DNA of 14,665 nucleotides from Anaerolineales bacterium UBA3001 (GTDB lineage Bacteria; Chloroflexota; Anaerolineae; Anaerolineales; UBA11657): NCBI GenBank assembly GCA_002346435.1, contig DDZT01000119.1, forward strand, positions 1 to 14,665, read 5' to 3'. Position 1 is the first letter of the stretch. Each line of letters opens with the position of its first letter. Position numbers and translations under genes: made by a program. A model generated the notes under the pieces. That model was not told the origin of the DNA and did no database searches. It was given only the letters and a program-made list of their open reading frames with translations. Shown here in pieces: positions 1-6,886 of the stretch.

Positions 1-1254
1 GAGCAATGGCGCAAATGGATGTGGTGTCAGGCTGTTATATTCCTAATATATATGCCATGGGCTTTTGCCCAGCTAGATTTTATAACTTCTAAAGCGAGTA
101 CCCGATGGCAGGAGCTTAGTATTGGTGGTATGAACACTATCTGGTCTGGAAGTTTAACGACCTTTGGCGTAGGAGAAACTGTCGCTACTGTTGGACAGTG
201 GTTAGGTGTGCTGTTGTTAATTCCACTTGCTATGGGTTTCCGTGGCAGCTATTCAGATACTAAAAGACTTAATGTAGTTTACTATTGGTTAGTTGTACCA
301 TTGGTGAGTGCATTTCTCATTGCTCCACTAATGCCTTTTTATTATCCGCGCTATCTTATAGTTGTACTACCTGCATATTTATTGATTGTAGCTAATGGAT
401 TTCGATCGAACATATCTCTATTAGGTGGCGCATGGTTAATTTTGTTTGTAGCAGCTAATGTAATGTCGCTAAACAACTTTTTTTTCAATCGACAATACTC
501 TAAAGGTGGTTATGGTGATCTAATGACATACATCAAAAACCATAGTACAGATGCAGACGCGATACTTTTGCAGAATGGAGCTCAGGCTCCTCTGTACGCA
601 TACTACGGCATGCCGGAGATGAAATCATACAATATGCCTCCATGGAATGATTCTGAGATGCAGCCGTTACTAAAGCAAATTAGTTCTGATCACCAGAGGA
701 TATGGCTCGTTATGTATGGTGATACAGCTGGTTATGATCCCGACTATATGTTAGAAGGATGGCTGCACCAAACTGCTTTTCGCTCGTATCACGGTGATTA
801 TATTGATGGCAGTCTCGATTTGTTCGTTCAGGGTGAAGTTATTGCTCAGAAGGTGATGGATGTCAAGTTCGGAGATTTGATATTGCTAAATAGTTTTGGT
901 TTAGGGGAAATTGGCCAAGATGGTACGGATACATTGTCGGTGTCATTGGCGTGGCAATCACTCAAAAACATGGATCGCGACTACACCTTGTTTGTTCATC
1001 TTGTAGACAATAAGGGTCAGCTATGGTCTCAGATAGACAGTCAGCCACTCGGTGGAACATATCCCACTTCAAAGTGGATTGATGGTGAGACTGTAATTGA
1101 CAAAGTAGCACTGCCACTTGGGCTAGATTTACCTTCAGGCAGTTATTATATAGAGGTTGGCTGGTATCAGCTGGATAGTATGGAGCGTTTAACTGCAGCA
1201 GGTGCACAAAGCATGTATGATAAGGTTGAACTTGGAATAGTGGAGATCCCTTAG
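1..1254 (+). CDS. Membrane glycosyltransferase-like protein (GT39/ArnT-type), C-terminal part
   Basis: This gene is 5'-truncated: the frame is open from the first base, and the first internal ATG (base 19) is not its true start. The 417 visible residues begin with several hydrophobic segments, roughly residues 10-24, 66-78, 92-133 and 139-155. Among them is a stretch reading YYPRYLIVVLPAYLL, which resembles the RY..P.LP region near the end of the membrane part of GT39/ArnT-like lipid-linked sugar transferases. A soluble part follows. The last ~130 residues form a beta-rich domain with the hallmarks DYTLFVHL, GGTYPTS, W.DGE and LPSGSYYIEVGWY. This module is common at the C-terminus of Chloroflexota glycosyltransferases. 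The catalytic first extracytoplasmic loop with its acidic residues would lie upstream of the window, so activity cannot be judged. The likely role is transfer of sugar from a polyprenyl carrier to an envelope acceptor. It converges on the S41 gene with 41 bases between them and no clear terminator. Confidence 0.7.
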   Translation, partial: EQWRKWMWCQAVIFLIYMPWAFAQLDFITSKASTRWQELSIGGMNTIWSGSLTTFGVGETVATVGQWLGVLLLIPLAMGFRGSYSDTKRLNVVYYWLVVPLVSAFLIAPLMPFYYPRYLIVVLPAYLLIVANGFRSNISLLGGAWLILFVAANVMSLNNFFFNRQYSKGGYGDLMTYIKNHSTDADAILLQNGAQAPLYAYYGMPEMKSYNMPPWNDSEMQPLLKQISSDHQRIWLVMYGDTAGYDPDYMLEGWLHQTAFRSYHGDYIDGSLDLFVQGEVIAQKVMDVKFGDLILLNSFGLGEIGQDGTDTLSVSLAWQSLKNMDRDYTLFVHLVDNKGQLWSQIDSQPLGGTYPTSKWIDGETVIDKVALPLGLDLPSGSYYIEVGWYQLDSMERLTAAGAQSMYDKVELGIVEIP

Positions 1255-1295
1255 TGTCAACCAGCAAGTATGGTGGCTATAGACAAATACAAATC

Positions 1296-2591
1296 CTATT
1301 GTGTGAATTCAAGTTTAGCACGTGTCACTACTGAATCATACTTGAAATTATCTTCATCACTTACTTGGTCCCAACTTGATTGTACAAGCACGTCAGGCAT
1401 TACACCGAGTACTCCGATATCTCTTCCTAATGGGCTCACGTAGGATGAGTTTCCAAAAAATACTTCACCTCCATCAGGCAAAATGAAATGGTCAAAATCA
1501 AAAACATACCCTGAGGTTGGTTGCCCAATTACGGTGGCGCGACCTTTATCCTGTAGGGCAGCTGCAAAAATCTCTGAAGCTCCTTGAGTGTCTGGTCCAA
1601 CTAATAATACTAACGGAATAGTTTGAGAGCCTGACACATTTTGTGGATCTACAGTTAAAGCATAGTTGTCGTAGCGAGTATATATTGTTCCCATGTCTCC
1701 CTCGGTAAAGAGACTTAACATACTTTCTAAAGGCCAATCATCATTAGAATGAGCAACTCGCATGTCTATGACTAGGTTTTCCATGCCATTTTTTTCTATG
1801 AGAGTATCTATAGACGTAAGCATGTCACTCATAATATTTGCATTACCACCCATTGGTATACGGATTAATCCTGCCTTTGCAATTGGCAAATAGGTATAGC
1901 GAAGCATATCAGTAGCTTGCAGTCTTTCCCGAGTTACTTCTACCGTTCGTTCGCTACCATTAGGACTAATAACCTGAAGAGTCACAATGCTTCCGGCAGG
2001 CCCTCTTATCCGATCTACGACTGTTATCCCTTCTTCTTCTGTCACTGGTTTGCCATCTACATAGTAAATCGAATCATGAGCACGCAGACCTGCTTTTTCT
2101 GCTGGCGACGATGTAATAACAGATAGTAGCACTATGTGAGGGGTAGGTTCATTGATGACTGATATGTAGGCGCCAATACCTTCGTAAGAAAGTGTTGCTT
2201 TAAGGTCTGCATTTATTCGCTCCACTCGGTTTCGATATATTACTGTGTCGTCAGGAAACAGATCTATAAACGAATCAATAAGACCATCGAATTCTTCATC
2301 TGTCATCCCAGAACTCACTTGCCTACGTGTTTGTATGGGCATTAGTTTCCAGTCAAAATCTGTACTTCCAACAAATATATAATTAGGCTCAAGTTTTGTC
2401 CAAAATGCGTCATATGTACGCAAATGTAGTTCTGTACGATCAGAAGCAGGTAATGGAGTCGGTAGATTTAAGTTGTCTGTATCTTCTGAATTACATGCAG
2501 TAAGTAAGCCACTTATTTGCAACAATACTAATGTCAAAAAAGTACATAATATTCGATTGTTTATATTGCGTACTGAGTTTACAACTGACAT
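1296..2591 (-). CDS. PDZ-containing S41-family peptidase-like lipoprotein, catalytic dyad apparently lost
   Basis: The protein has 431 residues. The N-terminus is a lipoprotein signal: Arg8 and Arg13, a hydrophobic stretch at about 14-30, and lipobox L30-T-A-C33. The mature protein should therefore be tethered by a lipidated Cys33 on the outer face of the membrane. A PDZ domain spans about 135-225 (SSPAEKAGLRAHDSIYYVDG). The S41 core follows at about 240-405. In C-terminal processing peptidases the nucleophile is the middle Ser of S-A-S-A-S-E and the general base is the Lys of T-F-G-K, 25 residues later (Prc Ser452/Lys477). Here the matching strings are T-Q-G-A-S-E and T-S-G-Y, so the two positions are Gly337 and Tyr362, again 25 apart. 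Ser339 is the only nearby Ser. The fold is clear and proteolysis is doubtful. The gene lies 6 bases after the PIG-L gene with no good Shine-Dalgarno, which suggests translational coupling. Confidence 0.85.
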   Translation of the reverse strand: MSVVNSVRNINNRILCTFLTLVLLQISGLLTACNSEDTDNLNLPTPLPASDRTELHLRTYDAFWTKLEPNYIFVGSTDFDWKLMPIQTRRQVSSGMTDEEFDGLIDSFIDLFPDDTVIYRNRVERINADLKATLSYEGIGAYISVINEPTPHIVLLSVITSSPAEKAGLRAHDSIYYVDGKPVTEEEGITVVDRIRGPAGSIVTLQVISPNGSERTVEVTRERLQATDMLRYTYLPIAKAGLIRIPMGGNANIMSDMLTSIDTLIEKNGMENLVIDMRVAHSNDDWPLESMLSLFTEGDMGTIYTRYDNYALTVDPQNVSGSQTIPLVLLVGPDTQGASEIFAAALQDKGRATVIGQPTSGYVFDFDHFILPDGGEVFFGNSSYVSPLGRDIGVLGVMPDVLVQSSWDQVSDEDNFKYDSVVTRAKLEFTQ

Positions 2592-2597
2592 GCTACT

Positions 2598-3371
2598 TCA
2601 TGCACCAGGATGGCGATCGACTGCGTCTCCCTGATATTTCTCCCAGAGCTCATCGTTTTCAAGGATAGTGACTCTAAAGCTTTCGGCATACATCATATTG
2701 TGTCCTTCAGCTAGTTTTTCAGCTCTCTCTCTTACTGAATCGCTTGGATCCTTGCCTTGGAACTGACTCTTATGTGCTAACAAAGCTTTAAGTTTTATTT
2801 CCATAGTTTCGTCAATTGATAATACTAATTGATCGTCAATTGTTGTTCCACTAGCATATACCTTACGTGGTTTAAAGGCAGTAATGTTCTCCTTTGATAA
2901 TTCTTCGAACATATTGGGTTGTCCTGCGGCTGGAAAGATTGCATCTACAGCTGCCATAGCTGCGGCACGATGGTCAGGGTGATTGATATAGCTTTCTCCG
3001 GCCCAAACTAGGTTGGGGTCTCCACAGACAATTACCTCTGGTCTAAATCTACGTATTTCTCTCACAATCTTTTTCCTTAGTTCCATTGTAGGCTGCAACA
3101 TCCCATCTGGTTCACGCAGGAAAACCACGTCAGTTGCTCCAACAATGTCTGCTGCTTGTCTTTGTTCACTCTCGCGGATCGCAGCTGCTTCTTGTCTGGT
3201 CATACCAGAAGAAGCTATTCCTGCATCACCGCTAGTACAAATAACATAACAAATTCTTGAACCGGACTGTGCCCATCTTGCTAGTGTTCCTGCACAGGCA
3301 AATTCAATGTCATCGGGATGAGCCATTATTGCCATAGCAGATTCGGGTAAATATAGTTCGTTATTCTTCAT
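2598..3371 (-). CDS. PIG-L/LmbE-family N-deacetylase
   Basis: This 257-residue protein belongs to the PIG-L/LmbE zinc hydrolase family. Members remove acetyl groups from GlcNAc-linked substrates (MshB, BshB, PIG-L) or act on related amides. The first zinc motif A-H18-P-D20-D21-I-E is present, with the expected following helix and the strand ending TSGDAG (residues 46-51). The second motif H131-P-D-H134-R supplies the remaining metal ligand. The length is normal and the key residues are intact. The substrate cannot be read from the sequence. A mycothiol or bacillithiol role is possible but no thiol-pathway partner is nearby. The start ATG has an AAGGA about 14 bases upstream, somewhat far. The gene is first in a two-gene unit with the S41-like lipoprotein and is divergent from serC. 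Confidence 0.88.
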   Translation of the reverse strand: MKNNELYLPESAMAIMAHPDDIEFACAGTLARWAQSGSRICYVICTSGDAGIASSGMTRQEAAAIRESEQRQAADIVGATDVVFLREPDGMLQPTMELRKKIVREIRRFRPEVIVCGDPNLVWAGESYINHPDHRAAAMAAVDAIFPAAGQPNMFEELSKENITAFKPRKVYASGTTIDDQLVLSIDETMEIKLKALLAHKSQFQGKDPSDSVRERAEKLAEGHNMMYAESFRVTILENDELWEKYQGDAVDRHPGA

Positions 3372-3426
3372 AGATATGGTTCAATTCCTTGTATACTTGA
3401 TGCTGTTTGTAGAAGGTATGGACGAG

Positions 3427-3435
3427 AGTATAGCA
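3427..3435 (-). promoter_or_regulatory. Extended -10 promoter for the PIG-L/S41 unit
   Basis: Read on the minus strand this is TGCTATACT, an extended -10 element (TGn plus a near-consensus TATACT). No convincing -35 lies at 16-18 bases, which extended -10 promoters tolerate. Transcription would start near 3420, giving a leader of about 50 bases before the PIG-L ATG. It is the only strong promoter-like string in the PIG-L/serC divergent spacer. The serC promoter is not clear; TAGAAT at 3496-3501 is a weak candidate without a -35. Confidence 0.5.
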
Positions 3436-3527
3436 TAATTGTAATTGGTTTCGCTACATTTTGCTTGTAGGGAATTTAAACGGGAAGTTGTATTGTAGAA
3501 TAAAATTTGCATAGGAACTGACTTGTT

Positions 3528-4622
3528 GTGAATCAAAACCGAGTACATAATTTTTCTGCTGGTCCTGGCGCTCTCCCGCTCCCGGTTTTAATGCGAGCTA
3601 AGCAAGAGTTAATAGAATTGCCTAATATAGGTATGTCAGTTTTGGAAATTAGTCATCGATCAGACATATTTAACGAGATTATCCAAACTACTCAGAAAAA
3701 CCTTCGCAGTCTTTTAGACATACCAAACAATTATCATATCCTCTTTTTATCAGGTGGTGCTAGTCTTCAATTTTCCATGGTGCCCATGAATTTTCTTCGT
3801 AATTCAGGTGAAACTGCTTATTACATGGTGGGAGGAACATGGGGGGAGAAAGCTATAGAACAAGCTATTAGGGAAGGAGATGTTTGTAGATTGTGGGACG
3901 GCACAAGTGAACAATTCAGTCGTATGCCATCCTTCAATGAAATTAAGCCTATATCAAGCGGTGCATATGTGCATATCACATCTAATGAGACTATTCAGGG
4001 AATACAGTTGCAGTCGGAACCTACATTTGGAGTACCTTTGATATGCGACATGTCATCTGATTTTCTATCAAGACCGGTATCTGTAACTAATTATGGTCTT
4101 ATGTATGCAGGTGTGCAGAAAAATGTTGGGCCTGCTGGAGTGACAGTGGTCATTATTCGTGAGGATATGCTTGAGCGTATTCCCGATGGTTTGCACTCCA
4201 TGCTGGATTATAGGGTGCACGTAGCTAAAGATTCCAGCTACAATACACCACCTGTTTTCTCTATTTATATGGCTAATCTTGTAACTGAATGGCTGCTTGA
4301 AGACGTGGGAGGATTGGCTAAAATGAGCGATATAAACCAAGAGAAAGCAGATCTTCTTTATAGTACTATTGATAATAGTACTGGGTTTTATATAGGTCAT
4401 GCCTATGAAGACAGTAGATCAGTAATGAATGTGACATGGAGGATTGAGGATAAAACCTTGGAAGAAAAATTTGTGACGGAAGCGTATGACAGTGGACTAT
4501 ACAATCTTAAAGGACACCGTTCTATTGGGGGTCTAAGGGCTTCTATTTATAATGCTGTGACGCTAGAAAGTGTACATGCTTTACAGGGTTTTATGCTTGA
4601 TTTTCAGTCTCGATGGGAATAA
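3528..4622 (+). CDS. serC: Phosphoserine aminotransferase
   Basis: SerC is the PLP-dependent transaminase that converts 3-phosphohydroxypyruvate and glutamate to 3-phosphoserine and 2-oxoglutarate, the second step of serine synthesis. It can also serve pyridoxal phosphate synthesis. The protein has 364 residues, the usual length. Visible landmarks are FSAGPGALP (9-17), SGGAS (75-79), GGTWGEKA (102-109), the SNETIQG substrate/PLP region (152-158), the Schiff-base lysine K198 in YAGVQKNVGPAG, and the C-terminal phosphate-binding GHRSIGGLRASIYNA (329-343). The start is GTG, with AGGA 11 bases upstream. The gene stands alone: divergent from the PIG-L gene, convergent with groEL, and closed by a strong shared terminator. 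serA and serB are not in the window. Confidence 0.96.
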   Translation: MNQNRVHNFSAGPGALPLPVLMRAKQELIELPNIGMSVLEISHRSDIFNEIIQTTQKNLRSLLDIPNNYHILFLSGGASLQFSMVPMNFLRNSGETAYYMVGGTWGEKAIEQAIREGDVCRLWDGTSEQFSRMPSFNEIKPISSGAYVHITSNETIQGIQLQSEPTFGVPLICDMSSDFLSRPVSVTNYGLMYAGVQKNVGPAGVTVVIIREDMLERIPDGLHSMLDYRVHVAKDSSYNTPPVFSIYMANLVTEWLLEDVGGLAKMSDINQEKADLLYSTIDNSTGFYIGHAYEDSRSVMNVTWRIEDKTLEEKFVTEAYDSGLYNLKGHRSIGGLRASIYNAVTLESVHALQGFMLDFQSRWE

Positions 4623-4643
4623 CTATAGTATCGATAGGAAGGC

Positions 4644-4676
4644 AAAAAAAAACCTCCCTGATCAGGGAGGTTTTTT
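4644..4676. terminator. Bidirectional rho-independent terminator between serC and groEL
   Basis: A perfect palindrome CCTCCCTGATCAGGGAGG (4653-4670) is flanked by nine A (4644-4652) on the left and six T (4671-4676) on the right. Either strand therefore gives a GC-rich stem followed by a U-run. It lies 30 bases after the serC stop and 31 bases after the groEL stop, as expected for one terminator shared by two converging units. Confidence 0.95.
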
Positions 4677-4707
4677 ATATCTACACTTACAAAAGGTAGA
4701 AGAAGAT

Positions 4708-6360
4708 TTACATCATTCCGCCCATGCCACCCATGTCTGGGGCTGCTGGCATTGGAGGTCCTTCCGCCTCTGGTTTTTCAGTTATCAGTGCTTCTGTAGT
4801 CAGTATCATTGCTGCTATTGAGGCAGCATTTTCGAGTGCACCTCTAGTGACTTTAGCTGGATCAATAATCCCTTCAGATACCATATCAACATAATCTTCT
4901 GAGATAACATTGTATCCAATTGCAGAATTTTTCTTTTCCTCTTGCGCGCGGCGCACATTGCTGATGATTACAGATCCATCTTGCCCAGCATTCGCTGCTA
5001 TTTTGCGCATAGGTTTTTCTAATGCTTTCTCTAGAACATCTACGCCACGTTGAGCATCATCATTACCTAACGATACGTTTTCTAGTGCAGACACCGCATT
5101 CATTAGAGTTACTCCACCGCCTGCAACAATTCCTTCTTCAACTGCTGCGCGAGTTGCTGATAGAGCATCCTCAACACGGTGTTTCTTTTCTTTGAGCTCT
5201 ACCTCAGTAGCGGCACCTACACGTATTACAGCTACACCACCACTTAGTTTCGCTAGACGTTCTTGCAGTTTTTCTCTGTCATAGTCGGAGGTGCTCTTGT
5301 CTATTTCGACCTTTATTTCTTCTATACGTCCCTTGATTTTTTTCTCATCGCCTTTACCATCTATTACTGTAGTATCATCCTTAGTAGAGATTATTTTACC
5401 TGCTTGACCCAGATCAGCAACGGTTGTGCTTTCTAGTTTACGTCCAAGTTCTTCAGTAATAACAGTTCCACCAGTGAGAACAGCAATATCTTGTAGCATT
5501 GCCTTACGTCTGTCGCCAAAGCCTGGAGCTTTTAATGCTAAAACGTTCAGCATACCTCTCATTTTGTTGAGCACTAAAGTAGCAAGAGCTTCACCTTCGA
5601 TATCTTCTGCGATGATGACTAGGTCACGCTTGCCAAGCTGCACCAATTTTTCTAGTAATGGTACTAAGTCCTGTGCTGCCGATATTTTCTTGTCGTGAAT
5701 CAGTACGTATGGGTCATCAATTGCAGATTCCATAGACTCTGGACTTGTGACAAAATATGGTGATATGTATCCGCGATCAAATTGCATACCATCTACATAT
5801 TCGGTTTCAAATTCAAGTCCTTTTGATTCTTCAACAGTAATTACACCATCTTTACCTACTTTATCCATTACCTCAGCAATCAATCCGCCTATTTCTTCAT
5901 CTGCTGCTGAAATTCCTGCTACTGAAGCAATTTCTTCCTTGGTGTTTATCTGCTGTGATTGTGACTGAATACTTTCTACCACTGCCTGAGTTGCAGCTTC
6001 AATACCTCGTTTTAGAAGCATAGGATTGACTCCGGCGGCCGCCATCTTAAGGCCTTCATGTACCATTGCCTGAGCAAGTACAGTTGATGTAGTAGTGCCA
6101 TCACCGGCTATATCGTTCGTTTTAGTTGCTGCCTGTGAAAGCAGTTGAGCCCCCATGTTCTCATAAGGGTCTTCAAGTTCTATGTCTTTAGCTACAGTTA
6201 CACCGTCATGGGTAACTGTAGGAGCACCAAATTTTTTGTCTAATGCTACGTTGCGCCCTTTAGGTCCTAGGGTGGTTGACACCGCATTGGCCAGCTGATC
6301 TATGCCTGCCTTAAGCGCACGGCGGGCATCTTCCTCAAAAACTATTTGTTTTGCTGCCAT
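4708..6360 (-). CDS. groEL: Chaperonin GroEL (60 kDa)
   Basis: GroEL is the large ring subunit of the bacterial chaperonin. It encloses non-native proteins in a double-heptamer chamber capped by GroES and driven by ATP. The protein has 550 residues, the normal size. Visible landmarks are the nucleotide-binding TLGPKGRN (30-37), GDGTTT with D87, the ATP-hydrolysis residue D398 in RVEDAL (same number as in E. coli), VEEGIVAGGG (407-416), and the C-terminal flexible tail GGMGGMM. Nothing essential is missing. It follows groES by 36 bases, with GGAAAGGA as ribosome site, so the two are one operon controlled by the CIRCE/HrcA element upstream of groES. It ends at the terminator shared with serC. 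Confidence 0.98.
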   Translation of the reverse strand: MAAKQIVFEEDARRALKAGIDQLANAVSTTLGPKGRNVALDKKFGAPTVTHDGVTVAKDIELEDPYENMGAQLLSQAATKTNDIAGDGTTTSTVLAQAMVHEGLKMAAAGVNPMLLKRGIEAATQAVVESIQSQSQQINTKEEIASVAGISAADEEIGGLIAEVMDKVGKDGVITVEESKGLEFETEYVDGMQFDRGYISPYFVTSPESMESAIDDPYVLIHDKKISAAQDLVPLLEKLVQLGKRDLVIIAEDIEGEALATLVLNKMRGMLNVLALKAPGFGDRRKAMLQDIAVLTGGTVITEELGRKLESTTVADLGQAGKIISTKDDTTVIDGKGDEKKIKGRIEEIKVEIDKSTSDYDREKLQERLAKLSGGVAVIRVGAATEVELKEKKHRVEDALSATRAAVEEGIVAGGGVTLMNAVSALENVSLGNDDAQRGVDVLEKALEKPMRKIAANAGQDGSVIISNVRRAQEEKKNSAIGYNVISEDYVDMVSEGIIDPAKVTRGALENAASIAAMILTTEALITEKPEAEGPPMPAAPDMGGMGGMM

Positions 6361-6396
6361 GATTTTAGTCCTTTCCTCTTTTTCTAGTTATTAATA

Positions 6397-6693
6397 TTAT
6401 CCGGTTACAATTGCCAGAACATCACTTTCTTTTAATATAAGCAATTTCTTGCCTTCAATCTTTATCTCTGTACCAGCATATTTTGCAAACAGTACTTCAT
6501 CGTCAGCAGATACATCCATATCTATGCGATTTCCGCTTTCGTCTCGTGCTCCAGGCCCGACAGCAACCACTTTACCTTTTTGAGGTTTTTCTTTTGCTGT
6601 TTCAGGCAGTACTATGCCGCCGGCCGTAGTTTCTTCTTGTTCTATCGGCTCTACGATTAGGCGTTCGCCTAGCGGCTTTAGATTAAGTGACAT
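6397..6693 (-). CDS. groES: Co-chaperonin GroES (10 kDa)
   Basis: GroES forms the heptameric lid that binds GroEL through a mobile loop. The protein has 98 residues. It begins with the typical LKPLGERLIVEP strand, and the mobile loop covers about residues 17-33 with the GroEL-contacting hydrophobic tripeptide I-V-L in GGIVLPETA. The GKVVAVGPG strand follows, then the acidic turn and VLFAKYAGTEIKI. A strong AGGAGG lies 10 bases before the ATG. As first gene of the groES-groEL operon it sits directly downstream of a sigma-A promoter and CIRCE, so it should be induced by heat or protein unfolding. Confidence 0.98.
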   Translation of the reverse strand: MSLNLKPLGERLIVEPIEQEETTAGGIVLPETAKEKPQKGKVVAVGPGARDESGNRIDMDVSADDEVLFAKYAGTEIKIEGKKLLILKESDVLAIVTG

Positions 6694-6703
6694 CTTTTTA
6701 TTG

Positions 6704-6709
6704 CCTCCT
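6704..6709 (-). promoter_or_regulatory. Ribosome binding site of groES
   Basis: AGGAGG on the minus strand lies 10 bases before the groES ATG. It is one of the strongest Shine-Dalgarno sequences in the window and fits a highly expressed gene. Confidence 0.85.
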
Positions 6710-6737
6710 AGTGGTCTATATTTAGTCTGTTATGTCA

Positions 6738-6764
6738 TTAGCACTCCTTTACAACGAGTGCTAA
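6738..6764 (-). promoter_or_regulatory. CIRCE operator (HrcA binding site)
   Basis: A perfect CIRCE inverted repeat: TTAGCACTC, nine bases, GAGTGCTAA. HrcA represses groE and dnaK operons through this element in many bacteria and is itself stabilised by GroEL, which gives a feedback loop. It lies just downstream of the predicted start point of the groES promoter, so it is also in the 5' leader RNA, the classical arrangement. hrcA is not in the window. Confidence 0.97.
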
Positions 6765-6775
6765 ATAATACTGTG

Positions 6776-6804
6776 ATGATAATACTGCATTCGTACTCAG
6801 TCAA
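6776..6804 (-). promoter_or_regulatory. Sigma-A promoter of groES-groEL
   Basis: On the minus strand, TTGACT (6799-6804) and TATCAT (6776-6781) are separated by exactly 17 bases, a good housekeeping-sigma promoter. The start point should fall near 6769, a few bases before CIRCE, leaving a leader of roughly 75 bases to the groES ATG. The order promoter, CIRCE, groES fits repression by HrcA rather than use of a heat-shock sigma factor. Confidence 0.85.
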
Positions 6805-6886
6805 GGTATTCTAATGATTTCTAACGAAGCTCTAACACAAGTGGAAGTTATGATGTGGCCCACACCCTAACAAATTATATTATCTC

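Noticed and set aside
4068..4400. 110-codon open frame on the minus strand inside serC
   Set aside because: It is antisense to a fully conserved serC, has no ribosome site and no recognisable product. The same applies to similar frames inside the GT, groEL and korA genes.
6854..6864. Small inverted repeat TGTGG-C-CCACA as a thrS terminator
   Set aside because: The loop is too small unless pairs open, leaving four base pairs, and no T-run follows on the minus strand.
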